A stretch of 64,000 bases of DNA from Cyanidiococcus yangmingshanensis (taxonomy: Eukaryota; Rhodophyta; Bangiophyceae; Cyanidiales; Cyanidiaceae): contig VWRR01000003.1 of NCBI GenBank assembly GCA_013995675.1, forward strand, positions 682,001 to 746,000, read 5' to 3'. The notes beneath the pieces were generated by a model that searched no databases, was not told where the DNA came from, and was given only the letters and a program-made list of their open reading frames with translations. The position numbers and the translations under genes are program-made. Shown here in pieces: positions 22,873-33,226 of this stretch. Each line of letters opens with the position of its first letter. Positions within the stretch are counted from its first letter, which is position 1.

Positions 22873-23805
22873 ATGGAGTCGTTTCGGCGAGTCTGCAACC
22901 GCACCGAACTAGAGGCGTTCCTCGCGTCGGATACGTTCAGGGACATTTGGAAATTTGTGGAAACCTTGAATCGAAGCGTACAAGGACGTCCTCGACCAGC
23001 GTCTGCGACACCTCAATCACCAGTTTCAGCGAAAATCATCGCCATGATGGAGGCGTTTGGACGGTGGGCAACAGAGATCGAGCCGCTCCCAGCGGAGACG
23101 GGACGCTTCGGTAACCGAGCGTTCCGTTCGTGGTACGCCCGACTGCAGCAGCAGGCGCCAGCGCTTGTGCTTGATCTGGTGTTCGCGAGCGAGACGCCAG
23201 AACACTATGCGCCAGACCTCCAAGCCTATCTTATGGGCGCTTTCGGTGATTCAACTCGTATCGATTATGGCACTGGCCATGAGGCCTCGTTCCTTCTCTT
23301 CCTACTCGGGTTGTATCGCCTCGGTCTCTTTGGGGAGGACGCTTTTCCTGAGCTGGTGTTGTTAGTGTTTCCATCGTATTTGACTGTGACGCGGTGTCTG
23401 CAGCAGCGGTATATGCTCGAACCGGCCGGGTCACATGGTGTTTGGGGCCTCGATGACTACGCCTTCTTGCCGTTTCTCTGGGGCTCGTCGCAACTATGCG
23501 GCAAAGAGGCGGAGATCTCGCCTTTGGCCGTTCGAAGTCGCGAGCTTGTTGAGCAGCACGCGCCCCAATATCTCTATTTTGAAGCGATTCGATTCATTCT
23601 GGAGACGAAGAAAGGTCCCTTTTATGAGCACTCGCCGACGCTGTATGATATTAGTAACCTGGAAAGCTGGACGCGGATCAATGCTGGTTTACTGAGAATG
23701 TATCGGGCTGAAGTGTGGTCCAAACTTCCGGTCGTTCAACATATCCCATTTGGTGAACTCATTCCGTTCCGAGGCGGGACGAGCACTCCAGCCGGCAAAC
23801 CCTAG
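22873..23805 (+). CDS. PTPA: PTPA, serine/threonine phosphatase 2A activator
   Basis: PTPA is a peptidyl-prolyl isomerase and chaperone that loads metal into PP2A catalytic subunits and activates them in cytosol and nucleus. The 310-residue frame has the usual family length. Hallmarks are FGNRAFRSWYARL (residues about 75-90), YGTGHEASFLLFLLGLYRLG (about 135-155), GVWGLDDYAFLPFLWGSSQL (about 190-210), KGPFYEHSPTLYDISN (about 250-265) and the C-terminal block VVQHIPFGELIPF. The start is the ATG at 22873. The frame is unbroken. Confidence 0.95.
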   Translation: MESFRRVCNRTELEAFLASDTFRDIWKFVETLNRSVQGRPRPASATPQSPVSAKIIAMMEAFGRWATEIEPLPAETGRFGNRAFRSWYARLQQQAPALVLDLVFASETPEHYAPDLQAYLMGAFGDSTRIDYGTGHEASFLLFLLGLYRLGLFGEDAFPELVLLVFPSYLTVTRCLQQRYMLEPAGSHGVWGLDDYAFLPFLWGSSQLCGKEAEISPLAVRSRELVEQHAPQYLYFEAIRFILETKKGPFYEHSPTLYDISNLESWTRINAGLLRMYRAEVWSKLPVVQHIPFGELIPFRGGTSTPAGKP

Positions 23806-24389
23806 ATTGGTTGCCTGGCCTGAATCGCTCAGAACCAGCGCACGTTCACATGGACAGGCTGTTGTTCGAGTGACTTGCGTTTTCAGCCAGCGTTTTCGTC
23901 TGTAATCTACAATCCTTTCAACGTGCTCTCGTTCCGTAGGGTGCTATGCCTGTTATGACCGCGTGGTTTTCTGTTCTTGCGCACGCAATGCAAGGACGCA
24001 TGGTATCGGCGGATGGCTCCTTGAGAACTTTTATAACCAACTTGTTGCTGGTCGTGCCAGCCTGCTGGGATCCACGGATGGGTGTCAAGATCCCCGTCAC
24101 AATCGAACGAAAACCAGAATCATTGCGTGTTCCTGGGGGCATTCAACGAAGACCTCTTCATCGAGGAAAAGTCCTACCGCAACGTGGTCGGTGAAAAACG
24201 GATGTCGTCTTCGGCGCGGAGGACTCGTTTGCGTTGGTGAACGACTTTATGAAACCCGCTTTATGCATGACTGTTGGTCTCTAGGTGCTCTGATAGAACG
24301 CCGTCTCTCCTGGCGCGCACCGCCTGCTGGGCATCTACTTATCCAGTATTGGCTGACTAGCACACGCCGCCAAATGATGTGCGATAACT
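23806..24389. other. Convergent intergenic region
   Basis: This gap lies between the PTPA stop and the epimerase stop. An open frame on the plus strand runs from 23963 and overlaps the epimerase gene to 24523. It has no recognisable motif and is probably a chance frame. Confidence 0.5.
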
Positions 24390-25419
24390 TCAAATACCAA
24401 GCCCGATATCCAGTCGATTCCGGTCTGCATGGTGATACCAGCGATACCATTCCGCAAATCGTTGAATGCCCTCGCGTAGGCCGATTTTGGGCTGGTATCC
24501 AAGCAGGTCGTGTGCCTTGCTGACATCCGCGTAAGTGACAGGAACATCACCAGGTTGGAGACCGCCATATTGCTTCTGTGCGACGATGCCGAACTCTTCC
24601 TCCAGCGCCTGAACGAGGGCGCTAAGTGGCTCCATCTGATGGTTTCCAATATTGAAAATTTCGCACTCATACGCATGATCGAGTGCAGCAATCGTTCCAT
24701 CAATGGCATCATCAATGAAGGTGAAATCACGAGCAGGCTCGGTAGATCCTGATCGATAGAGAACGATCGGGCGACCTGCCTGCATAGCCTTGGCGAAAGA
24801 GTAATAGGCCATGTCGGGTCGACCCCATGGTCCATAGACAGTGAAGTAGCGAAGGCCTGTCACGTGAATGCCATACAAATGGTGGTAGGTGAATGCCATG
24901 AGCTCATCTGCCCGCTTCGTGGCTGCATACAATGAGGCAGGGGAGTCGACGCGCATCGACTCGTGGAAAGGTACCTGAGACCCTAGGCCATAAACCGACG
25001 AGGAGGACGCATATACCATAACCGGCGGACCGGGTTGCTGATGACGAATGCATTCCAGTATGTTCAGAAAACCAACGCAGTTACTTCGAAGATAGTCATG
25101 AGGATGCGTGAGCGAGTGCCGCACACCGGCCTGTGCGGCGAGATGAAGAACGTGCGTGAACTTGTGTTCCGAAAACAGTGCCTCTAGTGCCTGTTCGTCC
25201 ATCAGGTCCCGTTCAACAATTCGAACTTGTGGATACTGGTTGATCAGGCACTGGATACGGTCTCGTTTGAGCTTAGGGTCGTAGTAGCTGTTGAAGTTGT
25301 CTAGGGCAGTCACGGTATCACCACGAGCAGCCAACCTTCTGCACCGCGTGAAAGCCAATAAAGCCTGCCGCTCCTGTTACCAGAACGCGCCGTGATGCTG
25401 GCGACAATCGAGTTTCCAT
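24390..25419 (-). CDS. UDP-glucuronate 4-epimerase (GAE type), one frame break
   Basis: This short-chain dehydrogenase-type epimerase converts UDP-glucuronate to UDP-galacturonate for cell-wall or extracellular polysaccharide. It shows the NAD-binding motif VLVTGAAGFIGFH (GxxGxxG), then LDNFNSYYDPKLKRDRI, HLAAQAGVRHS, the substrate-site Ser run YASSSSVYG, the catalytic YAATK (YxxxK), LRYFTVYGPWGRPDMA, RDFTFIDD and QPGDVPVTYADVSKA. The glucuronate-type signatures (FNSYYDP, QPGDVP) separate it from UDP-glucose epimerase. The frame breaks near 25340: removing one base from AA gives HAVQRLAARGDTV. The start is ATG 25419, next to the Rossmann motif. An ATG at 25584 would add 55 residues, possibly a targeting or membrane segment, and cannot be excluded. 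Confidence 0.88.
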
Positions 25420-25849
25420 AGACCATTTGGCTCTCTGGACCACGGTACTCGAACTCAGCAGCGACTTGGGACGGCTGCCGCGAGCTGTGAGCCCTCTAGA
25501 ACGGTTGGTTTGAACCGAATCGGGAAAAAGAACTTGGAAGCACGTTTGAGGAGACACGGAGAGCAAGCCATCTCTGATCTTCATGATTGAAGTGTTAAGC
25601 TTGAAAAGAACCTTGTTCCAGCCGAAGCGATTCACGTCAACGCGTTAGTGTTGTTGCTAGAGGAGGCGTTTTTCACGACTGCTCACACCAGCGCAGTATG
25701 TCCTCTCTCCTGGTTGACGCTGTTTGGTCTAGGAAGGTTCACCTCTGGTTTCCTACTGGCGAGTTGCCGCTGCGATCATTAAAGTGATCGCCGACCAATA
25801 TACCGCAAACTCTTCAAGAGACTACTAGCCAACAAAAAAAAACTCTCGT

Positions 25850-26554
25850 TTACACAACGGTGACGTGCCCATAGACGTATGCGACGGGTACTGCGGCCGA
25901 GGCGCAGCGGGATCGCTGTTGCCAGCGAGTCGCCAAACCTACACGAGCGGCATCGAAAGACTTCCTGTGGACGATTTCGAGTCTAGACCAGCTCTGGATG
26001 GATGAGAATGTCACCATGGATCCTATGAAACGCATGAGATCACCTGCAGACTCATTCGTAAACGGACCGTTCATTTCTTTTTCATGATTCATGCAACATC
26101 CCTTATCTGTTGATGACGCGTCCACCATTCCGTATCCACCCATGGATCGACGCCGCGTATTTGAACAAAGCGTCAGCATGCCACCGCCGATAGAAGGCAG
26201 CGTGATGGCCATAGGGGACCTCAAGTGATCAGCCCCATGGATCACTTTGCAGGCTGCATTCCAGAAATAGGACGCGACCCACATGCCGACAAAACTGGAG
26301 AGCGTATGGCCTACGCAGAGATCGTCGTGCGATTCGCCGATCGACGCCCTGGCCGGCCAGGCATGGATTGGGCCTCCATCCAGATGGCGTCTGGCTGGCA
26401 TCATTCGCCGGGAACCCCACGGATGCGCTGTCGCTGTACGCGTGATCTCTGTGTCACTAGCGATCCCGGCAGTGCTGATAGAACCGAAACAATGACCACC
26501 AGCTCGTGGTTTGTCCTCGGTATCGGTAGGCGCTGCCTCGACGCTCCTGATCAT
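25850..26554 (-). CDS. Hypothetical ORF, 234 residues
   Basis: This ATG-started frame ends 40 bp before the tandem repeat. It begins MIRSVEAAPTDTEDKPR and has no motif I recognise. Several short plus-strand frames overlap it. Composition is mixed with no clear hydrophobic segment apart from a short one near TLSSFVGMWVASYFW. It may be a chance frame in a repeat-bearing intergenic region. Confidence 0.2.
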   Translation of the reverse strand: MIRSVEAAPTDTEDKPRAGGHCFGSISTAGIASDTEITRTATAHPWGSRRMMPARRHLDGGPIHAWPARASIGESHDDLCVGHTLSSFVGMWVASYFWNAACKVIHGADHLRSPMAITLPSIGGGMLTLCSNTRRRSMGGYGMVDASSTDKGCCMNHEKEMNGPFTNESAGDLMRFIGSMVTFSSIQSWSRLEIVHRKSFDAARVGLATRWQQRSRCASAAVPVAYVYGHVTVV

Positions 26555-26594
26555 ACTTTTCTGGAACGATAAAGATAGACGGGGACGTGTCCTG

Positions 26595-26881
26595 AACAAT
26601 AGATATGTATCTCGATCGAACGATCGCTTATGATCGTTGATGTATCAAAATCATTCTAGAGTCGATCGAGGTAAGGACACCGCGATGATGCCGTAAACAA
26701 TAGATATGTATCTCGATCGAACGATCGCTTATGATCGTTGATGTATCAAAATCATTCTAGAGTCGATCGAGGTAAGGACACCGCGATGATGCCGTAAACA
26801 ATAGATATGTATCTCGATCGAACGATCGCTTATGATCGTTGATGTATCAAAATCATTCTAGAGTCGATCGAGGTAAGGACA
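26595..26881. repeat. 101-bp direct tandem repeat, about 2.8 copies
   Basis: Copies start at 26595, 26696 and 26797. The first two are identical over the full 101 bp, and the third matches for 85 bp before diverging. The unit is GATC-rich, has CGATCG twice around AA, and carries CTCGATCGA near its start with its reverse complement TCGATCGAG about 50 bp later, so each unit could fold into a stem. It is noncoding as far as I can see. Confidence 0.95.
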
Positions 26882-27418
26882 TCCTCTCTGTCCAGCACAG
26901 GCCGAGGCGTCGAATCGCGCGCCGCCCACTGGCCGTCGCCATGCGTGGGTGCGTGATGGCGACCGACGGCGGCGAGCGTGGCGATGATCGTCGCCGCAGG
27001 CGTTCCATCGAAGCGCGGGGCGACCAGCTCGGGAATACACAAGTCGCTGTAGCTTCATCTTTGTTTCCACGATCACTATTTTTATCCTTTGCTGGACATC
27101 GTGCAAAGACGCATCTGTTCAACAAGTGCTTGTAAAGACGAGTAACCTGCGAATCGCCAGAAACAGTTTGCTTCCATAGTTTCGTTTGGCTTCTCTGACG
27201 ACTTGGGCGTGTGCTAGGTCGCACGCGAGGGCAACTCTGTTGCGAACGCACGCGTTTGTCGGAAAATCGACGGTGGCTGGCAACAAATAGATCGTAGGCT
27301 CCTTGTTGCCGTTCTTTTCTTGCACTGCAGTGTTTTTTTGATGCAACTGCGCGAGTTCCAGATGCAATTGGAACGAAAACTGAGTTGTTGTGCTTGCCGA
27401 CCTGTTGTTACTGTGGCT

Positions 27419-28319
27419 ATGAATGAGACGCGGTCGGAGAAGCAGCGGACTCGCCGAACGCCGGAGCGAGCGCTGTCAGCCGGTGAGTCGTTTCGGGTGG
27501 GCCTCATTGCTGGTGCTGCGGCCGGCATTGTCGCTGATCTGGTGCTTTTTCCTCTAGATACATTGAAAACACGACTTCAAAGTCCAAGGAGCTCGTCTAG
27601 GTGCGAAAACGTTCCAAGGCATCTACAGAGGCGTGGTTCCGGCGGTTGCTGCATCCGCACCAGCGGCAGCGGCATTCTTCGGGACCTACGACTGGCTGAA
27701 GAGAACGCTTGCGTTGGCGTTTCCGCAGGGCGCACCACCATTGATCCATATGTTCGCAGCAGCAGGTGGCGATCTGGCAGGGTCTGTGGTCCGTGTGCCA
27801 TTCGAAGTTGTCAAGCAGAATCTACAAGCCGGTCAATATCGAAGCTCTGTCGTAGCAGTCAAAGCTATTGTTGCCAAGGAGGGCCTCCGAGGACTCTATC
27901 GAGGTTGGGGCTCGCTTATTGCTCGCGAGATTCCTTTTGATATCCTTGAATTTCCGCTCTATGAAGCGTTTAAGAAGATGTGGTCACGTCGCAAAGGTAA
28001 GTCGCTTGATACCTGGGAATCAGCGCTATGCGGGAGCGCCGCTGGTGCCATCGCTGCGGCTTGCACGACACCGCTCGATGTGGTGAAAACACGTCTGATG
28101 ACTCAGTCGGTCGGGGTTCAAGCGTACCGAGGGATATGGGCAAGCATGCAACGTATCGCTCGAGAGGAGGGCGTTGGTGCACTTTTCAGTGGCACGACAC
28201 CCCGTGTCCTCTGGATATCTCTTGGTGGGGCGCTCTTTTTCGGCGGATACGAAGCTACCAAGAGTCTTTTAACTGATCAACCGAGTGTGCCAGTGGCTGC
28301 ATCAACGAAAGCAACCTAG
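27419..28319 (+). CDS. Mitochondrial carrier, S-adenosylmethionine transporter (SAMC/PET8) type, one frame break
   Basis: This solute carrier (SLC25) protein has three repeats of two membrane helices. The signature Px[D/E]xx[K/R] occurs three times: PLDTLKTR, PFEVVKQN and PLDVVKTR, followed by the usual matching motifs (GIYRGVVPAV, GLYRGWGSL, ALFSGTTPRVLWISLGGALF). The first repeat FRVGLIAGAAAGIVADLVLF and the ending GGALFFGGYE point to the SAM-carrier subfamily, which exchanges S-adenosylmethionine across the inner mitochondrial or plastid envelope membrane. The frame advances near 27586 in AAGG: removing one base joins LQSP to GARLGAKTFQGIY. The start ATG 27419 gives about 299 residues, the family norm. 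ATG 27341 is an alternative. Confidence 0.87.
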
Positions 28320-28343
28320 AACTAAGCCGAGAGCGGTCACGGC

Positions 28344-28720
28344 TTAGGGTGCTTCGGTAAGCCGTCGATAGAACACGGCTACTTTGTTCGCAGAGCGTTG
28401 TACTGGTTTTGTTCCTGTTCCCTGGCGTAAGCGCTCTAGTGCCTCCAACGCTTGCCGGGCTTCATCATAAAGCTGCTGGTCTAGGCTTTTCAACACTTGT
28501 CGTACTGCGTTCCTCATTCGCTTGACGGCTGCGCAACGCATCTCTCAATAGAGCGCGGAAGAAAGCATAACGAAGCCGAAACGCCTCCCGGACGTTGCGT
28601 CGAAGCTGAAGGACGCAGCGTCTCATCTGGATAACGCGTGGCCCAGCGCAAAAAAGCTGCGTATAGCTGTCGGTTTGCTTGGGCTCGCTCGACGGAAAGT
28701 AACTCAGTCAAACGAAGCAT
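28344..28720 (-). CDS. LYR-motif-like small protein, two frame breaks
   Basis: The frame from ATG 28720 begins MLRLTELL and soon shows RQLYAAFLRWATRYPDE, which resembles the LYR motif (here LYA) of mitochondrial Fe-S and complex-assembly factors. Two +1 steps, near 28605 and near 28522 (GG), join this to a basic helical part (NVREAFRLRYAFFRALL) and then to RQVLKSLDQQLYDEARQALE, giving about 124 residues. LYR proteins usually have a later basic (R)EFR-like patch and a final helix, which fits. It converges with the SAM carrier 24 bp away. The family assignment is tentative. Confidence 0.45.
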
Positions 28721-29464
28721 AGCCGTTGGGCTGCGTTCGCCAGACGCTTCGAAGCGCAGCGCGTAAGCAAGTTCTGTGCTGACTCGATGTGGCGAGCGCT
28801 TTGCACCTGCTTTGCTATGATTTCAGGAATAAAAGACAGCTGCGTATAGGTAGGTCTCTTGATTCTCGAGCGTTCTCGGCACAGGCAAAAGCGCTACACA
28901 GACAACTCGGGCGAAGCGTTTCAACTGCCAGAACGGAAACGCCAAGTATTCCCTCAGCAGTACGGCAGATTTCGTCTCTCCGGCAGACGCGTCTGATGGA
29001 CAGGTGCCTTGCACCTCATGCCGATGCCGTGCTGAACTTGTACATTGATTCACTCGCCGATCGTGATGGAAGCCTCTTTCACGAGTGAGCGTGTGCAAGG
29101 AAGCCTCAATACAGAGCAGTCGCCCTATACTGGTCAGAACAAGACACGGTATTCTGAAAAGATTTCGGCCCATCATGGTTCCAAGGTTCAAACGAACGTA
29201 GAATAAACGACCGCAGGCACCGTAGCTGAGACTGAACAGATCTGCATCTTCGATGCGGCATCCAATCGGCAGCAAGATTATGCATTCTTGTCGCTCGTTT
29301 CTCTCGCTCTGCGGCTTCCTCTGCTGGGCAAATGAAGGCTTTTCTGACGGCAACATACACGACAGCCTCGAACGCTTCTATTCGAGCACTTTGGGAGGCG
29401 CATCATACCAGATATGCCTGCACATGAGCCGCAAACACGTATGACTAGGACCGAGAGGCGATCA
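28721..29464. other. Intergenic region
   Basis: This 0.74-kb gap lies between the start of the LYR-like gene and the stop of the helicase gene. Several short overlapping frames are present on both strands; none has a recognisable motif. I see no repeat or RNA gene. Confidence 0.5.
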
Positions 29465-31967
29465 TTACCCACAGGATGAGGTCGTTGGCGCCAACGCTGC
29501 ATCCGCGCATGGCCTTTGTCGTGTTCTTGCCTCTCGGGCACGCTTAGGTCTCCTTGATGAAGAGGTATCGACCGAGTAGAGCAACGAATGAGGAATCGGT
29601 ACAAGCCCGGACGCGTCCGGTGTTTCCGCTGCCTCCTGGATTTGCTCTAGAGCGTCCCCGGTCAGTAGGCTCGACTGTTCGTGGACATCATGCCCGTTCA
29701 TTGCGCAGTCAGCTGCGCTCAATCCGAGACGGATTTTTGCCTCGACGCCCTCCGTTTCGGGCGTTTTGCAATGGCGCTTGAAGAATCGATCCAGAGGTCG
29801 ATGCCCATGGAGTGTCTCAACTGTCTCATCGATGGGTGATCCCAGCTTTGAATCTGGCTTGCCATCCAACGACGAGTGAAGGACATCCAGCTTGGTCTGA
29901 ACGGAGCGCCACATTCGCTCATCCAGACTCTGTGGCAGCATCAGATACCGGATCGATACGGTTTCTCGCTGGCCTATTCGATGGACACGGTCCTCGGCTT
30001 GGCGCAGTGTCCCCGGATTCCAGTAGAGTTCTGCGAAAATCACCACATGGGCTGCTGTGAGGGTGAGACCCGCGCCAGCGGCCGTCAAAGCCAATAGTGC
30101 TACTCGACATTGCGGATCACGCTGAAAACGATCTACCAGCGATTGTCGCTCAGTCATCTCTGTCTTGCCATCAATGCGAATCCATAGACTGTTCCGTTCC
30201 TTCAGCCAGGTTTCCACCGCATCAAGCATCAATTCATGGTAGCCAAATAGCAAAAATTTGAAGTTGCTCTGCATCAACTGAGCACAATAGTCGAGCACAG
30301 GTCGCACTTTGGCCACTGCAGTCATTTGGAAGGCCTTGCTCATCAGTGCTTTCACTCGACTCGCTGCCTGTTGGTCTCCAGCATTCGCTTTTTGCTCCGC
30401 AGAGGCCAGTTCTGCCAGCGTCGACCGCAGATGTTCAATCGCTGAGGCCTCCGTCTCGACAACGATTACCGAACGCTTTTTTTGAGGTAACTGATCCAAT
30501 AGCTCAGTTTTGCGTCGTCGAATCATAACCGTTTGGGTCAGGATTCGATGCAGCTCTGCGAGATTGGTAGCACCAGACGTATCGAAGGCTTTCCAGGGCG
30601 TGTTTCGAGCACCACAGTAGCGATAAGCGAACTCTATCCAGTCACTGAATACGGCCGGTGCAAGACCATGCAGCTGCGTATAGAGCTCAGCGGGACGTGA
30701 TAGCGCCGGCGTGCCAGTCAGTAGTAGAACACGGGGAATCCGCTTCAACCATGGAAGCAGAAACTGCGTCCTTTTGGCATCCGATGACTTGATGTAGTGG
30801 CTTTCGTCCAAAACAAGAACGCCAACTCGTCTTAGTTCGGCTTCGCGAAGCCTGTTCACCAACTCGTACGACACGATATTCACTTCAAGGAGTGGTCTTT
30901 CCGCATCAGCTGCTGATTGAATGATCGTGATATCCAGGGGTACCGACACCTGCGCACCGACGTGGTCCATCCACTCGCGTCGCCAAGCGTCACGCAGCGA
31001 GCTTGGACACACGACGAGTACAGGCCATTCGTGTCGCAGAGCCCAAGCGACGGCAATAGCCTGAATGGTTTTCCCAAGGCCCATCTCGTCAGCGAGTAAG
31101 AGGCGCCCGCCTTGACGAATGGCTTGTTCGACGCCGGCCCGTTGAAACGGCAAGAGATGGTCCCAGAGACGAATCGACTGTAGCGCTGCCCTCGCCTGAA
31201 CTACGACCATATCGATCCGGTGCTGCTGTTCTTGTTGCTCACGCCGTCGACGCAATTCCAGCAGGTTGCGAATCAGCTTGTGTGGTGGATGACCACGCAG
31301 GCTACCATTCGTCTCCTGCATGGTAGCGCACAGCTGTGGCCATGATGCTACGGGCACGCGAATGCGCTCCTTATGCTGCTCCAGAACTGCCCCAGGAATT
31401 CTCTCCGCCAACTGAATCAGTGATGAAACCACTGCATGACTGCCCTTTTGCGGCCATATCTGAATGTTCTCCAGGTCCAGAATCTCCATCTGCCAGTAAC
31501 TATTCGGGTGTATGCCATCGGAGGTCGTTCGCTTTTCAAGCACAAACTCTGGAGGACAGCGCTCTGCTCGCAACCGCCTACCTAGAGGTGCGTTCGGAGA
31601 ACCGTCCCCGGTTGCCTTCCACTCGTCTGGGTCGCGCTGCTTCTTGGTGCTCGATGTGGCCCCACTGGTACGCGACGTCGCCCCGAGCACCCGTCCACGA
31701 ACGGACCACGAGGAAGCAGTCGAAGCGTTCTCCCCGAGCGCAGTCTCCTGTTGCTTCGTTGCGACGCCCACTCGGCCGTCGTTCTCTTTGATCACAACGT
31801 CGTCCCAGGAGAAGAACGCACAGCGCTTGTTCAGAGTGGTACGGTCGTGGGCAGGACCAGAAGAAACGACCCTTGTTGAGCCCCTCTTTCTGCACCTGTC
31901 GCCGAATGGCCTCCTCTCCGTGAAAACATCGCCGTTGAGCTGATGCCTGCTTCTTGCTTTCAGACAT
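29465..31967 (-). CDS. SMARCAL1-like SNF2 annealing helicase with N-terminal GRF zinc finger, one frame break
   Basis: This DNA-dependent ATPase of the SMARCAL1/ZRANB3 group reanneals and remodels stalled replication forks. At the N-terminus is a GRF-type zinc finger: KEGLNKGRFFWSC, then RCAFFSW after a +1 step in CCC near 31854. A HARP-like segment follows (QIWPQKGSHAVVSSLIQLAE). The helicase core has LLPFQRAGVEQAI, Walker A LADEMGLGKTIQA, the DESH box (VLVLDESHYIK) typical of this subgroup rather than DEAH, LLLTGTPALSRPAELYTQLH, and in lobe 2 RIDGKTEMTERQSLVDRFQ, LLALTAAGAGLTLTAA and QAEDRVHRIGQ. The tail is basic and unlike known partners. The start ATG 31967 (MSESKKQ) puts the finger at the very N-terminus. 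No RPA-binding motif is obvious. Confidence 0.88.
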
Positions 31968-33226
31968 GCATCACAACGACGACCATAAACAGGGGACCGG
32001 AGCGTACCTGATCCAATGCGAGTTCGCGTTCCTGCACACCCACGAAAGCGCACCCACCGATCTTGGCGGATGACGCTCAAGAACAAAGCGCCTCATTTCG
32101 CATTTGGATGTCCAACGTGCCAACAAGGCTTGCTCGACCCTGTCAGCGCGTCTTGTGCATCCAACTGGAGTGTCTGCTGAGAACAAATATTCAACAGGAG
32201 ATGCTGGTTACGATGGAAGGTTCTTCCAGGGCATTTTACTGGAACACGAGTTTCGAACAGAAAAAAGGAGGCATGTCATTGCGTCTAACGCGGTCGAGTA
32301 GCATCGTTCGGGAGCGTCCACGCTGGCAGACAGGGCCTCGGACCACAACGATATCACGAAGAGAACAGCATCTCGATGGACGCAGCGGCAGCGGGTCCAT
32401 TTTCGCGCCAAAAATCGGTGCGTTCTCAAATGGGATCATGATGGATTTTGTTGTATGAGTTTATACAAATGGGAAGAATGCTCGGAGGACGTTTCAGGGA
32501 CGCCCTGGAACGGCGGTTGCATCGCGAACATAAACGGTCCGCGGGCGTACAGCTTCTAGGTGCATCGGATAGAGGAAACATGTCGAGTGGGAATCACAGA
32601 AGCGTACGTTGGACTGCTAGTGAGTCCAGATAGCGATTGCGTATTCCAAGATACGGAGTCGATCTCAGCGGCCTAGGGCGTGTCTGCGATGCGACACGTT
32701 CCTTGTCAGGTTCATCGCGTGGATACTTTTTATCAGGCATGCAACCTGAGCAGCAGCGTTTGCTCTTCACAGTGTCCGGCTGCTCCAGCTTATGTTTTGG
32801 GTACGGCGATCGATGCACCGACCTGCGTCATCTTCATCGGATATTCGTATCGGTCCCGGGATCCTTGTCGGAGCATCCGGGTCTCAAAGTCGGTTTGCGG
32901 ACGACAGAATTTCAGTGGAATGACGTCGATATAAGGGAGAGGTTTGATTTTAGGCGCTGAGGATCGCGTCTGTGCCCAAGACCTGGCCGGTGGAGGAAAC
33001 TCGTCTTTGATAAAGACGAGCTCGGCTCGTTTTACAAAACGTTCGATAAGGTTAGGCTAGTCTGGTAGCAAACAAATTTCTTTTTGTGCCCTCCGAATGG
33101 TGAGCATGCTCTTCGTGAAAAGCAGGCACTGCTGCCAGTTCCACGAAGGGCTTGAACTGATGCATTCGCACCGCGCGCTTGGCAGCGAAACAACGCGCTG
33201 TCGATAAAGATGTCCCGCATCTCTAG
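31968..33226. other. Intergenic region
   Basis: About 1.26 kb lies upstream of the helicase gene and downstream of the RUS gene. Short plus-strand frames (for example 32637-32960) have no recognisable motif. A small inverted repeat (about 33014-33034, around gagctcggctc) could form a hairpin near the 3' end of the RUS gene. Confidence 0.45.

Larger units (their letters stand above)
25420..27340. other. Long intergenic region with tandem repeats
   Basis: About 1.9 kb lies without a recognised gene. It holds a run of nine A near 25839, an unassigned minus-strand frame (25850-26554), a 101-bp tandem repeat (26595-26881) and, after it, a GC-rich patch (about 26890-27040) rich in CG dinucleotides that contrasts with the AT-richer repeat. 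Confidence 0.6.

Noticed and set aside
23963-24523. Plus-strand frame overlapping the epimerase gene
   Set aside because: Its second half is antisense to conserved epimerase codons and the first half has no motif.
33057-33226. C-terminal tail of the RUS frame running to 33057
   Set aside because: After about 33312 the unshifted frame loses family similarity, while the neighbouring frame gives a typical RUS ending with its stop at 33227.
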